From contig JALIGW010000013.1 of assembly GCA_023053685.1 (NCBI GenBank), positions 18,064,501-18,128,500 of the forward strand: 64,000 nucleotides of DNA. Direction: 5' to 3'. The DNA comes from Diadophis punctatus similis. Lineage: Eukaryota; Chordata; Lepidosauria; Squamata; Dipsadidae. A program made the translations under genes and the position numbers. Below are positions 52,080 through 63,164 of the stretch, piece after piece; the stretch's first letter is position 1, and each line of letters opens with the position of its first letter. The notes under the pieces were generated by a model. That model made no database searches and was not told where the DNA came from. It was given only the letters and a program-made list of their open reading frames with translations.

Positions 52080-52199
52080 AACTGATAGGAAGCATTCTGA
52101 TAAATTCATTGCTGTTAGGGATTGGATCCTTATGACCAACATTTTACAAAAAAATCCAAGTACCCATGCACTCATACTGTATGAGTACCCACAACATCT

Positions 52200-52480
52200 T
52201 TTATTTATTTATTTATTTTATTTGTCAAAACGTGTACAAGATAACAGGTATGGTATAAACATAAACAATAGCAAAGTAGGTATAGGTAAATTTGGACAAT
52301 AGGACAGTAGGACAGGGATGGTAGGCATGGTGGTGCGCTTATGCTTATATCTTCTCACACTACAAAAAGACTAAGGTACCTTGGTCAGCATTTTACACAA
52401 TAGATACATTCACATGCAAGAATTTAGAATTTAGATCCTTCATTTTATATGTAATTTTATGCAGCATGCCAATAATACTG
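52200..52480 (-). repeat. Dispersed retroelement fragment with (TTTA)n end
   Basis: (TTTA)n followed by 'ttatttgtcaaaacgtgtac' and repeated 'ggacagtagga'; looks like the minus-strand 3' end of a common squamate repeat. Confidence 0.45.
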
Positions 52481-53080
52481 AAAATATTACAGTTGCTGAA
52501 TGCAAGTTAGTGTTATAGAAAACAGTGTAGCAAAACCATCAATGAATAGAACATTGGACAAGTGCATAATTATTCCACAATATATGATTTTAGAATTATG
52601 TTTTAAGAGAAGACAATGGTGTGTAATTAGCATATCACTGACATATACTTAACTGGATCTTAGTTTTTTCTTTCACTATTGTGCAGACATACAATGGCCT
52701 GGTTCAGATGTGGTGTCTAAAGCAATTGTACAATTACATCAGCAATAAGAAAGTTAATGAGCAATTGTTCAAGCTGCAAAGAGGACTCTGTGGGGAATAT
52801 ATCCATACTGTATCCTAGGGAATAGACTCAGCTGAGAAGTCAGGAAAGGGGTAATTTTGTAATCATACTTATATTTGCTGCAGAGAAAATTGGAAGCTGC
52901 TTGTTCCTATTCTTTTTTATTTTTTCTCGCTGCATTTTTCTTTTTCATTTTTCTTACTCTGTTTTTTTCTTGTTCTCTCCATTTAGTATATTATTTTGTG
53001 TTTTATGTTCTGTTTAAAGCAGGCATGTGCAACCCACAGCCACAAGCTTCATGCAGCCCTGGACATCTAGTAATGTGGCC

Positions 53081-53234
53081 TCATATGAGGGAGAGGGAGA
53101 GGGAGGGGAGGGGGAGGGGAGGGGGAGGGGAGGATGGAGGGGGAGGGAGAGAGGGGGGGAGGGAGAGAGAGGAGGAGGGGGAGAGAGAGAGAATGTATGT
53201 GTGTGTGTATATGTATATGTGTGTGTGTGTGTGT
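53081..53234. repeat. Purine-rich (GGGA)n/(GA)n then (TG)n tract
   Basis: A strongly purine-biased strand followed by TG/TA dinucleotides; abuts the hairpin at 53244. Confidence 0.9.
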
Positions 53235-53243
53235 GTATATATA

Positions 53244-53485
53244 TATGTAGGTCTTTGGGTATTCGGGTTTTCTCCCGCGTGGAATTGGAAGTGTCTTGGC
53301 GACGTTTCGATGAAGTCTCATTCATCATCTTCAGGCTGGTGTCTTCTGCTTCCTGCTTCATTGCTCCTAGAAGCAGGAAGCAGAAGACACCAGCCTGAAG
53401 ATGATGAATGAGACTTCATCGAAACGTCGCCAAGACACTTCCAATTCCACGCGGGAGAAAACCCGAATACCCAAAGACCTACATA
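53244..53485. mobile_element. Inverted pair of retroelement termini (Penelope-like?), 116-bp arms
   Basis: Arms 53244-53359 and 53370-53485 are near-perfect reverse complements around a 10-bp spacer. Each arm contains the CTGAAGA...GAAACGTC motif (plus strand 53395-53428, minus strand 53301-53334). The 'gaaacgtcgccaagacac' phrase is widespread in vertebrate retroelement ends. The Penelope assignment is an inference. Confidence 0.55.
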
Positions 53486-53507
53486 CAAACACCCACGAAA
53501 ACCTCAG

Positions 53508-53591
53508 AAAACATACATACATACATACATACATACATACGTACGTACGTACGTACGTACGTATGTATGTATGTATGTATGTATGTATGTT
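53508..53591. repeat. Palindromic microsatellite (CATA)n(CGTA)n(TGTA)n
   Basis: The CATA run turns into CGTA and then TGTA, so the whole tract is self-complementary about its centre near 53553. Confidence 0.95.
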
Positions 53592-53773
53592 AATATAAAT
53601 ATAACTGTTTATACATTAAATATATTGTATACTTTATATATAATCCAAGACAATTCCTCTTTACTCAATGGGGCCCAGGCAAGTTAAAAGTTTGAACACC
53701 CATGCTTTAACACTTTTAATAACATTTATTTATTTTTTAAAAGAGATCAGGAATGGAAGGTGACTGCCTAGGT

Positions 53774-53910
53774 CAGGGATGTCAAACTCACAGCCCAAGG
53801 GCCGGCTGCATCACATGCTGGCCACGCTTATCCCTGTTTTTGTGAAGGGGGAAAAAAAGTTGTGATACGTCACGTGACGACAACATGTCATCGCGAGTTT
53901 GACATCCCTG
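53774..53910. mobile_element. hAT-like MITE (CAGGGATGTCAAACTC type)
   Basis: The ends CAGGGATGTCAAACTC and GAGTTTGACATCCCTG are perfect inverted repeats; flanks GCCTAGGT and GCCTAGGA (7 of 8). Relative of 4087-4221. Confidence 0.9.
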
Positions 53911-55282
53911 GCCTAGGAAGGAAGTAATCTGTTAAAAGAAGAGTCAGGATCTTTTGAATAAAAAACTTTTTCTGAATTAATGTGGTGTGGAATGTTCCCA
54001 ATGGGTAGTGTACAGCACCAGGATTTTGCATGGATCGGAGTAGCTTATAATTATGGTTAATTCAATAAAGGCACTTGCCAGATGGCTTAGTATGCATAAA
54101 TGAATCATATCAGATGTAGGTGTTTCCTACACAGGACATTGCAAATGATGAAAACAAGGATATGTGAGAAGTGGTTGTATTTGATCAGTGATGAAAAAGA
54201 AGATGATTTGCCAGATGATTCACATCTAAAAGATATACACTAAAATCTGGTTCTTGAATTAAGGCTTGATAGGCTCACTTCCAATGAACTTGAGATCTCC
54301 TCATGCCAAAGAATGTATAAAACATCTTTCTTAGCAACTAGACTCCCAAGCTCCTTTCTGAAAAGGCCAGAAATGGAGATTGGGATTGTACATAAAGCCT
54401 TTGATATAGCAACCCTGAGTTCTACTTAGGCCTTAGCCACAAAGCCAGCTGGGTTACTTTTGGTCCACCCCGCTCTCTCAGCTCTAGGAAGAAGGAGGCA
54501 AAACAATTCAGAAAATGCTGCTACGAAAATTTCAGGAACTTGTCCAGACACTCTCCAGGAATGAGGGATTTTTTCAAAGTCAGCAGTGGAAAAAATAAGC
54601 AAAATATGTGCTCTACCAGTCAGAACTGAACAAAGAATTTCATTGACTTGAGGGATTACTCCCCTCCGTATATATTTCCCACATAGAAACAGACTGAATA
54701 AGAAATGAATGTTCCTTATTGGACTATTTGGTTTGGCCATTTGGATTGCAACTATAGCAGGATCATTATACCTGCAAAATATAGTATATGCTCAAACAAG
54801 GAGCTATTTTATGTAGGAGCTATTTTTGCAGGAGGCCTTTTACAAGAAAAACATGTATTATGCAACCACTAAATGTTGACAATAAAGACATTTCCATTTA
54901 CCACTTCAGGCAAAATGCAGCTAAGTCAAAAGCAGTAAGGTTTAAATAGCAGAAAGTTCCGGGTATCCATTTAGAACGTAGTTATTTTAGAATGAGCTGG
55001 CAAAGGGATGATTAAAGTACCCTAAAATAATGATTTTGACTTTAGTTATATTTGTGGGTAAATCATATAAGAACTTTAGTTACTACTAAAGGTGGAACTA
55101 GAACAGAGTTCTTTGGGTTTTTAAATAACATTTTAATAATTTTATTAAACATAACAGTAAAAAAATGAGCACCAATACAAAATAATATAAAAGAATATAA
55201 AGAAAAAATGGAAAGTGCTGAAAAGAAAGAAAAGCAATTAGAATATAGTAGAGAATATATATATATATCATTTACTATATAC

Positions 55283-55724
55283 CCATGATGGCAAACCTAT
55301 GGCAAGCGTGCCACAGGTGGCACGCAAAGCCATATCTGTTGGCACGCGAGCTGTTGACCTAGCTCAGCTCCAGTGTGCATGTGCGTGCCGGCCAGCTGAT
55401 TTTCGGCTGGCGCGGAGGCTGTGGGAAGGCGTTTTCGGCCTCCGGAGGGCCTCCGGGGGGGTGAAGGAGGATGTTTTCACCCTCCCCAGGCTCCAAGAAA
55501 ACCTCTGGAGCCTAGGGAGGGCAAAAAACGGGCCTATCGGGCCCACCAGAAGTCGGGAAATGGGGGAGGGGGGTTGTGCAATGATGCATGGAAGCGGGGC
55601 AGCATGGGGGGTCGCATGTGCATGCATGGGGGCATTGAATTATGGGTGTGGGCATGCACGCGTGCACAATAGCGAGCTTGTGAGCGCTTTTGACACCCGA
55701 GGAAAAAAAGATTCATCATCACTG
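55283..55724. mobile_element. hAT-like element, CAGTGATGGCGAACC family, copy e
   Basis: The ends CCATGATGGCAAACC and GATTCATCATCACTG; exact 8-bp duplication CTATATAC (55275-55282 and 55725-55732). It landed beside a (TA)n tract. Confidence 0.9.
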
Positions 55725-55732
55725 CTATATAC

Positions 55733-55866
<134 letters not shown>

Positions 55867-55871
55867 AAGAC

Positions 55872-55913
<42 letters not shown>

Positions 55914-56524
55914 GTGTTTTCCCAAAAATAAGACAGGGTCTTATTTTCTTTTGACCCCCCAAATAAGGGCTTGGCCTTATTATTGGGGGGGGTCTTATTA
56001 TTTGGGGGGTGCAAGAGGCGGCGAGCGTGGTCACCTGCTCGCAAGAGCGCAGCTGCCTGGTATCTCTTGGCACATGGTGCCCACTGGACAGCCTGCGCAC
56101 TCATAGGCGGGAGTCCGGCAGAGAGAGGCTCCCTCTGCATGTCACCATCAAGCCCCTCCCCTCCCGCGGAGGGTGGTGGAACACAAGCGGCCTGTAGGCA
56201 CCAAGCCGCATGAGTGCTTGTCTTCCCATCCGCTCGTGCACCTCCCAGGCCTCACCACGTCGATGTGAGCGAAGCAGGTGAGCACCCGGCTGGAAGCCAC
56301 TGAAAGCCGCCTGCTGCCGAGTCTTCCGGGAGGCGGGGCAGAGAGTCTTCCAGCAGCCAGGGAGAGAGAGGGCGAAGGAAGTTGCAGCCCCACATGGGGA
56401 GTCCGCGCTGCGGCTGCCTCCATCACAGCACTGAGGATGGCTTCCTCTGCAGCTTCCAAATCCTGGCTGGAAGCCGCTGGAAGCGGAGAAGAGGCCGGTC
56501 GTGCCAGCCGCCTGCTGCCGAGTC

Positions 56525-57167
<643 letters not shown>

Positions 57168-57531
57168 GTTTCCCCGAAAATACAACATGTCCCAAAACTA
57201 AGGCCAAGCCTGATTTTTGGTGTGGGCATAAATATACGCCCTCCCCCAAAAATAAGCCCTAGTGAAGGGATGGGCATTAGGGTTAGGGTTATATATACAT
57301 ACACACCGGTATATATACCTTAACTAATTATATTACATTCAATATGGTAGCATGTGTACTTTATTTTCATTACAATCCTTACTGAGAAGCTGCCTTCTGT
57401 GAAGGGGCAGCCACATTTCTCTTAGTTTCTTCTTTTGAAATGGAATCATTTTCCTATTGAAACATGGTGCACTGATGATAACATTGCTGCAATATAGTGA
57501 TTTGGGCTTTTTCATACTTTGTTTTGATATA

Positions 57532-58016
57532 CCGTATTTTTCAGAGTATAAGATGCACCGGAGTATAAGACGCATCTTAGTTTTTGGGGAGGAAAATAGG
57601 GGAAAAAAAATCTGCCTACCAGGTATTCATCTGCCTAGCGTCTTTAGTCTGGTCAGCTTCAGCACATTATTTTATCCCTTGGTTAGGACTTAAAAAAACC
57701 TTCTTCTAAGAGAATAACAATAAAAGAACCTGCAAGCCAGTAAGAGCTGGGAAGATTGTTAGCACCTGGTTGGGGCTAGAAAAAAACTTATTCGGAGCAG
57801 CTTCAGCACATTATTTTATCCCCTGGTTAGGACTTTAAAAAACCTTCTTCTGAGAGAGTAACAATGAAAGAGCCTGCAAGCCGGTAAGAGCTGGGAAGAT
57901 AGTTAGCACCTGGTTAGGGCTGGAAAAAAAAGCTACATTCGAAGTATAAGACGCACCCAAATTTTCAGCCACTTTTAGGGAGGAAAAAGGTGTGTCTTAT
58001 ACTCCGAAAAATACGG
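57532..58016. mobile_element. TA-flanked TIR element (CCGTATTTTTC family), third copy
   Basis: The ends CCGTATTTTTCAGAGTATAA and TTATACTCCGAAAAATACGG are nearly perfect; TA on both sides. The interior holds a tandem duplication, unit about 144 bp, starting at 57654 and 57798 ('cagcttcagcacattatttt'). Confidence 0.9.
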
Positions 58017-58761
58017 TACATTTCTGGAATATAGTTGGTGACGATCTGTAATGTAGCTTTTTCTGTTTGAAGGGCACTTTCTTTCCAAAATCTAGTTATT
58101 GCTCAGTAGGTCAATATCAAACAGTGTGGTACAATATCTGTGATATTTATAGCAGCTTGTTACTGTGGGAAAAATAGGAAGTGCGAGAAAGGCCCCCTCT
58201 TTGATTAACCGGCAGTGCTGCTGTTAGAGGAATTTGTTGCTGCAGTGCATATTAATTTAATTACTGACAGATTTATATACTCACATGTTCCTGGGAAAAC
58301 AGTCTGGTGCTTTATAATATAACAATAAATATTTTAACCAATTAATATCAGTTACTTAAAACCAAGCAGTGAGGGAATTCCACAAACCTGGTGTTGCCAC
58401 TTAGAAGCCCCACTCCTAGTTGGTTGTAGCAGACTTCCTTTCTGGATGGCATTCATAACAGACCGGAAGAAGATAAATTGAGATTTGGCTGGTGATCTGG
58501 GCAAATCATTCCTTTAAATAGGCAGGACCCAAGCTATAAAAGTTTTTATGTATTAACACAAGCACTTTGAAATTGGTTGAGAAGCAGTATCCTTCACTTC
58601 AGTGATACAACAAGGGAGGAGCAAAACCACGACAAAGCCATGTCTCCAGCCCCCAACTTCTTCAGGTGGTCTTGGAGGATATCATGATTGGTGGTATCAA
58701 AAGCATCTGATAGATGCAGGAGTACTAGCAAAGATTTTGATTATTTATTATTACATTTATA

Positions 58762-59004
58762 CAGGGGTGAAATTCAGCAGGTTCTGACAGATTCTGGAGA
58801 ACCGGTAGCGGAAATTTTGAGTAGTTCGGAGAACCGGCAAATACCACCTCTGGCTGGCCCCAGAGTGGGGTGGGAATGGAGATTTTGCAATATCCTTCCC
58901 CCAGGAGTGGAGAGGGAATGGGGATTTTGCCGTATCCTTCCCCTGCCATGCCCACCAAGCCACACCCCAGAACCGGTAGGGAAAAATTTTGAATCTCACC
59001 CCTG
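58762..59004. mobile_element. hAT-like MITE (CAGGGGTGAAATTC type)
   Basis: The ends CAGGGGTGAAATTC and GAATCTCACCCCTG; exact 8-bp duplication CATTTATA (58754-58761 and 59005-59012). Contains a direct repeat around 'ggattttgc.atatccttcc'. Confidence 0.92.
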
Positions 59005-59699
59005 CATTTATATGCTGATATATATACTACCCTGTCCTGCTTCCTCAAGAGAATGTCCAACAGGGCGACCAAAGAGATATTTGTGCAATGAGCAGCATTG
59101 AAACAGATCTAGATAATCAGAATTATTCAGAAGTGCCTTAAGTTGCCAGCCACCATCTGCTCAACTGTAAGTCATTATAGTCAAGTCTAAAAATAGAGGA
59201 ACTAGAGGGAGGGATAGACTACCATTCTCTTTAGAGAAGACAACATCACCCTTTAGAAAGGCATTAATGATAGCACCAACATCTTTCTTGCAGATATGAG
59301 TGAGTGACTGAGGAGAAAAAAATGGTTAAGCTCTCAGGTTCACTGCTGAGGACGTGAGGAAGCTTTCTACAAGCTTTACAAAGGAGAAAAACCCATTTCC
59401 TCTATTTCAAAGCCACATATGTTCTCAATGGAGGTAAATCATATCTGTTTTGAGACATCTGCTTTCTTACTTTACAGCCCACAGTTCTTTGACAGATCAA
59501 CAGGATTTGTGAGCTCAAGGAGTGGGCAATGATCATGTGTTAGTCCATGATCTGAGGTGGCTCAATATTTCAGTCTACTATCAAAGGCTCAACTGAAAGA
59601 TGTAGTGCCACAGCAAACTATATTTATGCATATTGTGGCATTTCATTAGATTCAGAGGCAGCTGTGAATAGGTCCTCACAATTGGCCTGTGCTCTACAA

Positions 59700-59896
59700 C
59701 AGGGGCTCCCAACCCCCGGACTGTGGACTGGAACCAGTAGATGGCCCAATGGGAACTGGGCCATGTAATTGAGCAAAACGTCATCTGCGCATGCGCGGGA
59801 TCTAGGTAACATGCAAAATCATGCCCCTCCCAGTCCATGGAATATTTTTTTTTCTGTGGAACCGGGCCCTGGTGCCCAAAATGTTGGGGGATGCTG
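59700..59896. mobile_element. hAT-like MITE (CAGGGGCTCCCAACC type)
   Basis: The ends CAGGGGCTCCCAACCCCC and GTTGGGGGATGCTG are inverted. Flanks CTCTACAA and CTGTATAT match at 5 of 8. Confidence 0.7.
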
Positions 59897-60086
59897 CTGT
59901 ATATGGAAGAACAGATTCAGTAAATGCACCTTAACCGTAATAAAATGCTACTGCTAGGGCACAAAGAATCAGGATCATTCATAAAGTTGCATAATAGATG
60001 ATTTATTCAAATCTATACATAAGAATCTGGTCAACTAAATTGGCACTAGGTAAGAATCAACAAAATTCAAGGTGGGGATGGACTTA

Positions 60087-60875
60087 CTGTATTTTTCAGA
60101 GTATAAGTCGCACCGGAGTATAAGACGCACCTAGATTTTAGAGGTGGAAAACAAGGAAAAAAGTATTCTGAACCAAATGGTGTAGTAATATATTATTTAA
60201 TAAAATACCAGTGTAGCAGAATACTTTTTACAACCATGTATACTTTTTACAACCATGTACACTTTTTACAAACTTCAAACTTGACAGGTTTAAGACTTGT
60301 GGACTTCAACTCCCAGAATTCCTCCTCCAGTCATGCTAGATGGGGTAATTAGAAGGCAAAAATACCCCTGTTTTTGTGAAAAATGGCCCGTTTTTCGCTC
60401 TTTTTTTGCAAACACAGGGCATGCAAAGGTTTTGGGAAGCCTGCAGAGCACTCCTAGGGGATGGGGGAAGGCAAAATGCCCCCATTTTTGCAAAAAACGG
60501 CCCATTTTTCGCTCGTTCTTTTGCAAAAACAGGGCATGCAGAGGGTTTGGGAAGCCTGCAGAGCACTCCTAGGGGGTGGGGGAAGGCAAAACACCCCCAT
60601 TTTTGCAAAAAACGACCCATTTTTTGCTCATACTTTTGCAAAAACAGGGCATGCAGAGGGTTTGGGAAGCCTGCAGAGCGCTCCTAGGGAGTGGGGGAAG
60701 ACAAAACACCCCCATTTTTGCAAAAAAAAAATGGCCCATTTTTCGCAAAAATGGAATGTGGGGGCAGGGCTTCAGGAGGCCAAAAAAATGGCTGCAATCA
60801 GTGTATAAGATGCACCGACATTTCCACCCTCTTTTGGGGGGCAAAAATGTGTGTCTTATACTCTTAAATATACGG
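60087..60875. mobile_element. TA-flanked TIR element (CCGTATTTTTC family), fourth copy
   Basis: The ends CTGTATTTTTCAGAGTATAA and TATACTCTTAAATATACGG; left TA kept, right TA altered. Contains half of a palindromic-MITE arm near 60292-60330 and a tandem array. Confidence 0.8.
60355..60790. repeat. About 115-bp tandem repeat, roughly four copies
   Basis: The unit contains 'cccccatttttgcaaaaaac', 'gggcatgcagagggtttggg' and 'aagcctgcagagc'; starts near 60360, 60474, 60590 and 60705. It keeps three frames open, giving peptide repeats such as FCKKRPIFRSFFCKNRACRG. Confidence 0.9.
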
Positions 60876-61309
60876 ATATAAATATAAATATAAGGACTCT
60901 AAATTGATGACATGTTTAACTCTGCCACCGCCCCCAACTCTGTCTGCTGTTCTCCTACAACTATCTCTGGTTTTCCTCCCAGAGAACATTAAAAACCCAA
61001 ATCTAAGGTATTTCCAGCTTGATGAGCAGTAACAGATTTAAACCTTTAAGTCATAACAGAGATGAACTATTTCAACTGATCCCCAAAGGCTGGCCTCTGC
61101 ATAAGCAAGGATTTCTCAGTATCAAATATAAGGCCAGTTCTGCCAACTCATATAAGGATGTTACTGGGCAGTGCCATACCTGGAAATCTTCATCCTGTAG
61201 TTCATTCTGCTTGAGAAACATATACTAGGTTTCTGTGATCTCTTTCTTTTGGGGGTTGGAAAGAGAAATGAAAACTTTTTTTTTATTTTATTCAAAAAAG
61301 TTTTATTAG

Positions 61310-62030
61310 TACAAACTTACATAAGTAGTAACAAAATATTAAATATAAAATACAAACATTTTAATTTTTTTCTCCCCCCCCCAAACCCACCCCCTTCCCT
61401 CCCCGCCTCCCCGACGGACTTCCCAGAGATAATACAGGGCATAATAATAAATTTAAATTGTTAATAAAAAGAGAAAGAAAAAAGGAAAAAAAGAACACTA
61501 TTTTTAAAAAACTTCAACTCCAAATTATACACTGCTAATATATCGCATTTGTATACAATAGTAAAGATACAAAAAAGAGAAAAAAAAAAAGAAAGAAAGA
61601 GAAAACTCTTTAACAATACAAACAAACAAACCTCCTACCTCCTCCCTTCAGTCCTCTATCTTATACAAGGTAAATGTTACATAAGTAATAACTAAATATA
61701 AAATACACAGATCTTAAACTAATATTATTGACATTAAAAATAACCTCTAAGATAAAACTTAACTAAATGTTACATAAGTGATCATCAAATATTAAATTTC
61801 ATCATGATATTAATAAGATAATATTATTCTAAATTAATTCACTAACTTCAATAAACAAAAAAAGAAAATGAAAGAAGAATAAACAAATCTTCAACAAACT
61901 ATATATATCTAATATTATCAACATTAAAAATAACCTCAAAATTATATAAAACTTATATAAATATTGCATAAGTAATCATTAGATAGGGAAAAGATAAAAT
62001 ACAATCATATTAGTCTCTATCCGTCCAATA
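61310..62030 (-). repeat. Internal repeats in the 3' part of the ORF1-only element
   Basis: Variants of 'acataagtaataactaaata' occur near 61318, 61677, 61771 and 61966, and 'acattaaaaataacctc' occurs twice (about 61730 and 61920), showing a repeated unit of roughly 100-200 bp. Confidence 0.7.
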
Positions 62031-62114
62031 TATTTCAACATCACATCGTTTTGTATCTTGATAGTTCATCTTTTAATAGTTCAATAAATTCGAATTTGTC
62101 GAGTCGTCTCCCGT

Positions 62115-63164
62115 CTAATCCCGAACCTCCATCTCCTTTTCCCCAGCTATCTGATTCAGGCACTCCTTTTGGATTTTTGAATCTATTTCCTTTTGATCCA
62201 TCAAAGGTGGCTTCCCCTCCTCCTCCTCTTTTATTTTCATACATCCTTCCTCTGGAATCTTGGATATATCAGCCTTTAGAACATTGACATAAAATTCAGT
62301 AGCTTTTTTTATCGTGTTGAGCCGGTATCTTTTTCCAGAAAATTTCACTGCTACTCCAACTGGCGCTTCCCATTTATATTGTAAATTTAATCTCTTAAAT
62401 TCATCAATCAAAAAAGTATAGCTTTTTCTGGCTTTAAGCATTTTAGAGGGGATTTCTTTCCAAATCTTTAGTTCCTGACCATTCACCATAAGATTATTGT
62501 TAAACGTTGCTTGTATAATTCTGTTCCGTAGAGCTCTTGTGGTAAAATATATGACAATATCCCTTGGTAAATGCTTTTGTTTAGCGTACCACGAATTGAT
62601 TCTGTATATTTTGTCGATTTGTGTAGCCAATTCCGCTTTAGAAATTCCAGACACCTGATCCAATATGTCAACCATCCTGCCTTTTAAATTTTCATATAAT
62701 CCTTCTTTCAAACCTCTAATCCTTATAGCAACTTCCATGGATCTGAACTGAGTCATTAAGACCTCTTTTTCAAAATTTGCAATGTCATTTTGGATTTTAT
62801 CTATGTAATTCACCGAAGTTGCCAAAGCTTGTTTATTTGTTTCAATACGTTCTGCCAAAACTTCAATATTTGTTGCTAAGCCTTTGCAAACCTCTAACAC
62901 ATCAAATCTTAGTTGTTGGTTCATATTCTTCAAAGCAGCCTGCATTTTTTTATCTATCTCACTTATTTTCTGGTTAAATTCCAAAGTAAGTTCATGTTTC
63001 ATAATCTTTAAATTATTTAATAAATTTTCAGGTGTCAAAAGCTGTGGAGGTGTTAACTCAGTGTTAAATTGCATTTTAGAAATATATCCAGATGAATAGT
63101 CATTTCTTTTAGTCAAAACAATCTTTCCAGACTTTGAAGCCATTGGTGTTTCAAAAGAGTACAA
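62115..63164 (-). CDS. L1 ORF1-like nucleic-acid chaperone protein
   Basis: A 349-codon intact frame. ORF1p of L1 elements is a trimeric RNA-binding chaperone of the retrotransposition particle. A second in-frame ATG at residue 8 (MASKSGK, 63141-63143) may be the true start. Residues about 45-140 are heptad-rich coiled coil (LLNNLKIMKHELTLEF, ISEIDKKMQAALKNM). Residues about 143-235 form the RRM, starting SMEVAIRIRGLKEG and including PRDIVIYF. The C-terminal domain (about 240-310) has IPSKMLKARKSYTFLIDEFK and KWEAPVGVAVKFSGKRYR. The last 35 residues are charged. No stop or frameshift, which implies a recent insertion. There is no host gene similarity. Confidence 0.88.
   Translation of the reverse strand: MYSFETPMASKSGKIVLTKRNDYSSGYISKMQFNTELTPPQLLTPENLLNNLKIMKHELTLEFNQKISEIDKKMQAALKNMNQQLRFDVLEVCKGLATNIEVLAERIETNKQALATSVNYIDKIQNDIANFEKEVLMTQFRSMEVAIRIRGLKEGLYENLKGRMVDILDQVSGISKAELATQIDKIYRINSWYAKQKHLPRDIVIYFTTRALRNRIIQATFNNNLMVNGQELKIWKEIPSKMLKARKSYTFLIDEFKRLNLQYKWEAPVGVAVKFSGKRYRLNTIKKATEFYVNVLKADISKIPEEGCMKIKEEEEGKPPLMDQKEIDSKIQKECLNQIAGEKEMEVRD

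Noticed and set aside
57271..57292. Telomere-like TTAGGG units
   Set aside because: Only about two units; too short to call an interstitial telomeric tract.
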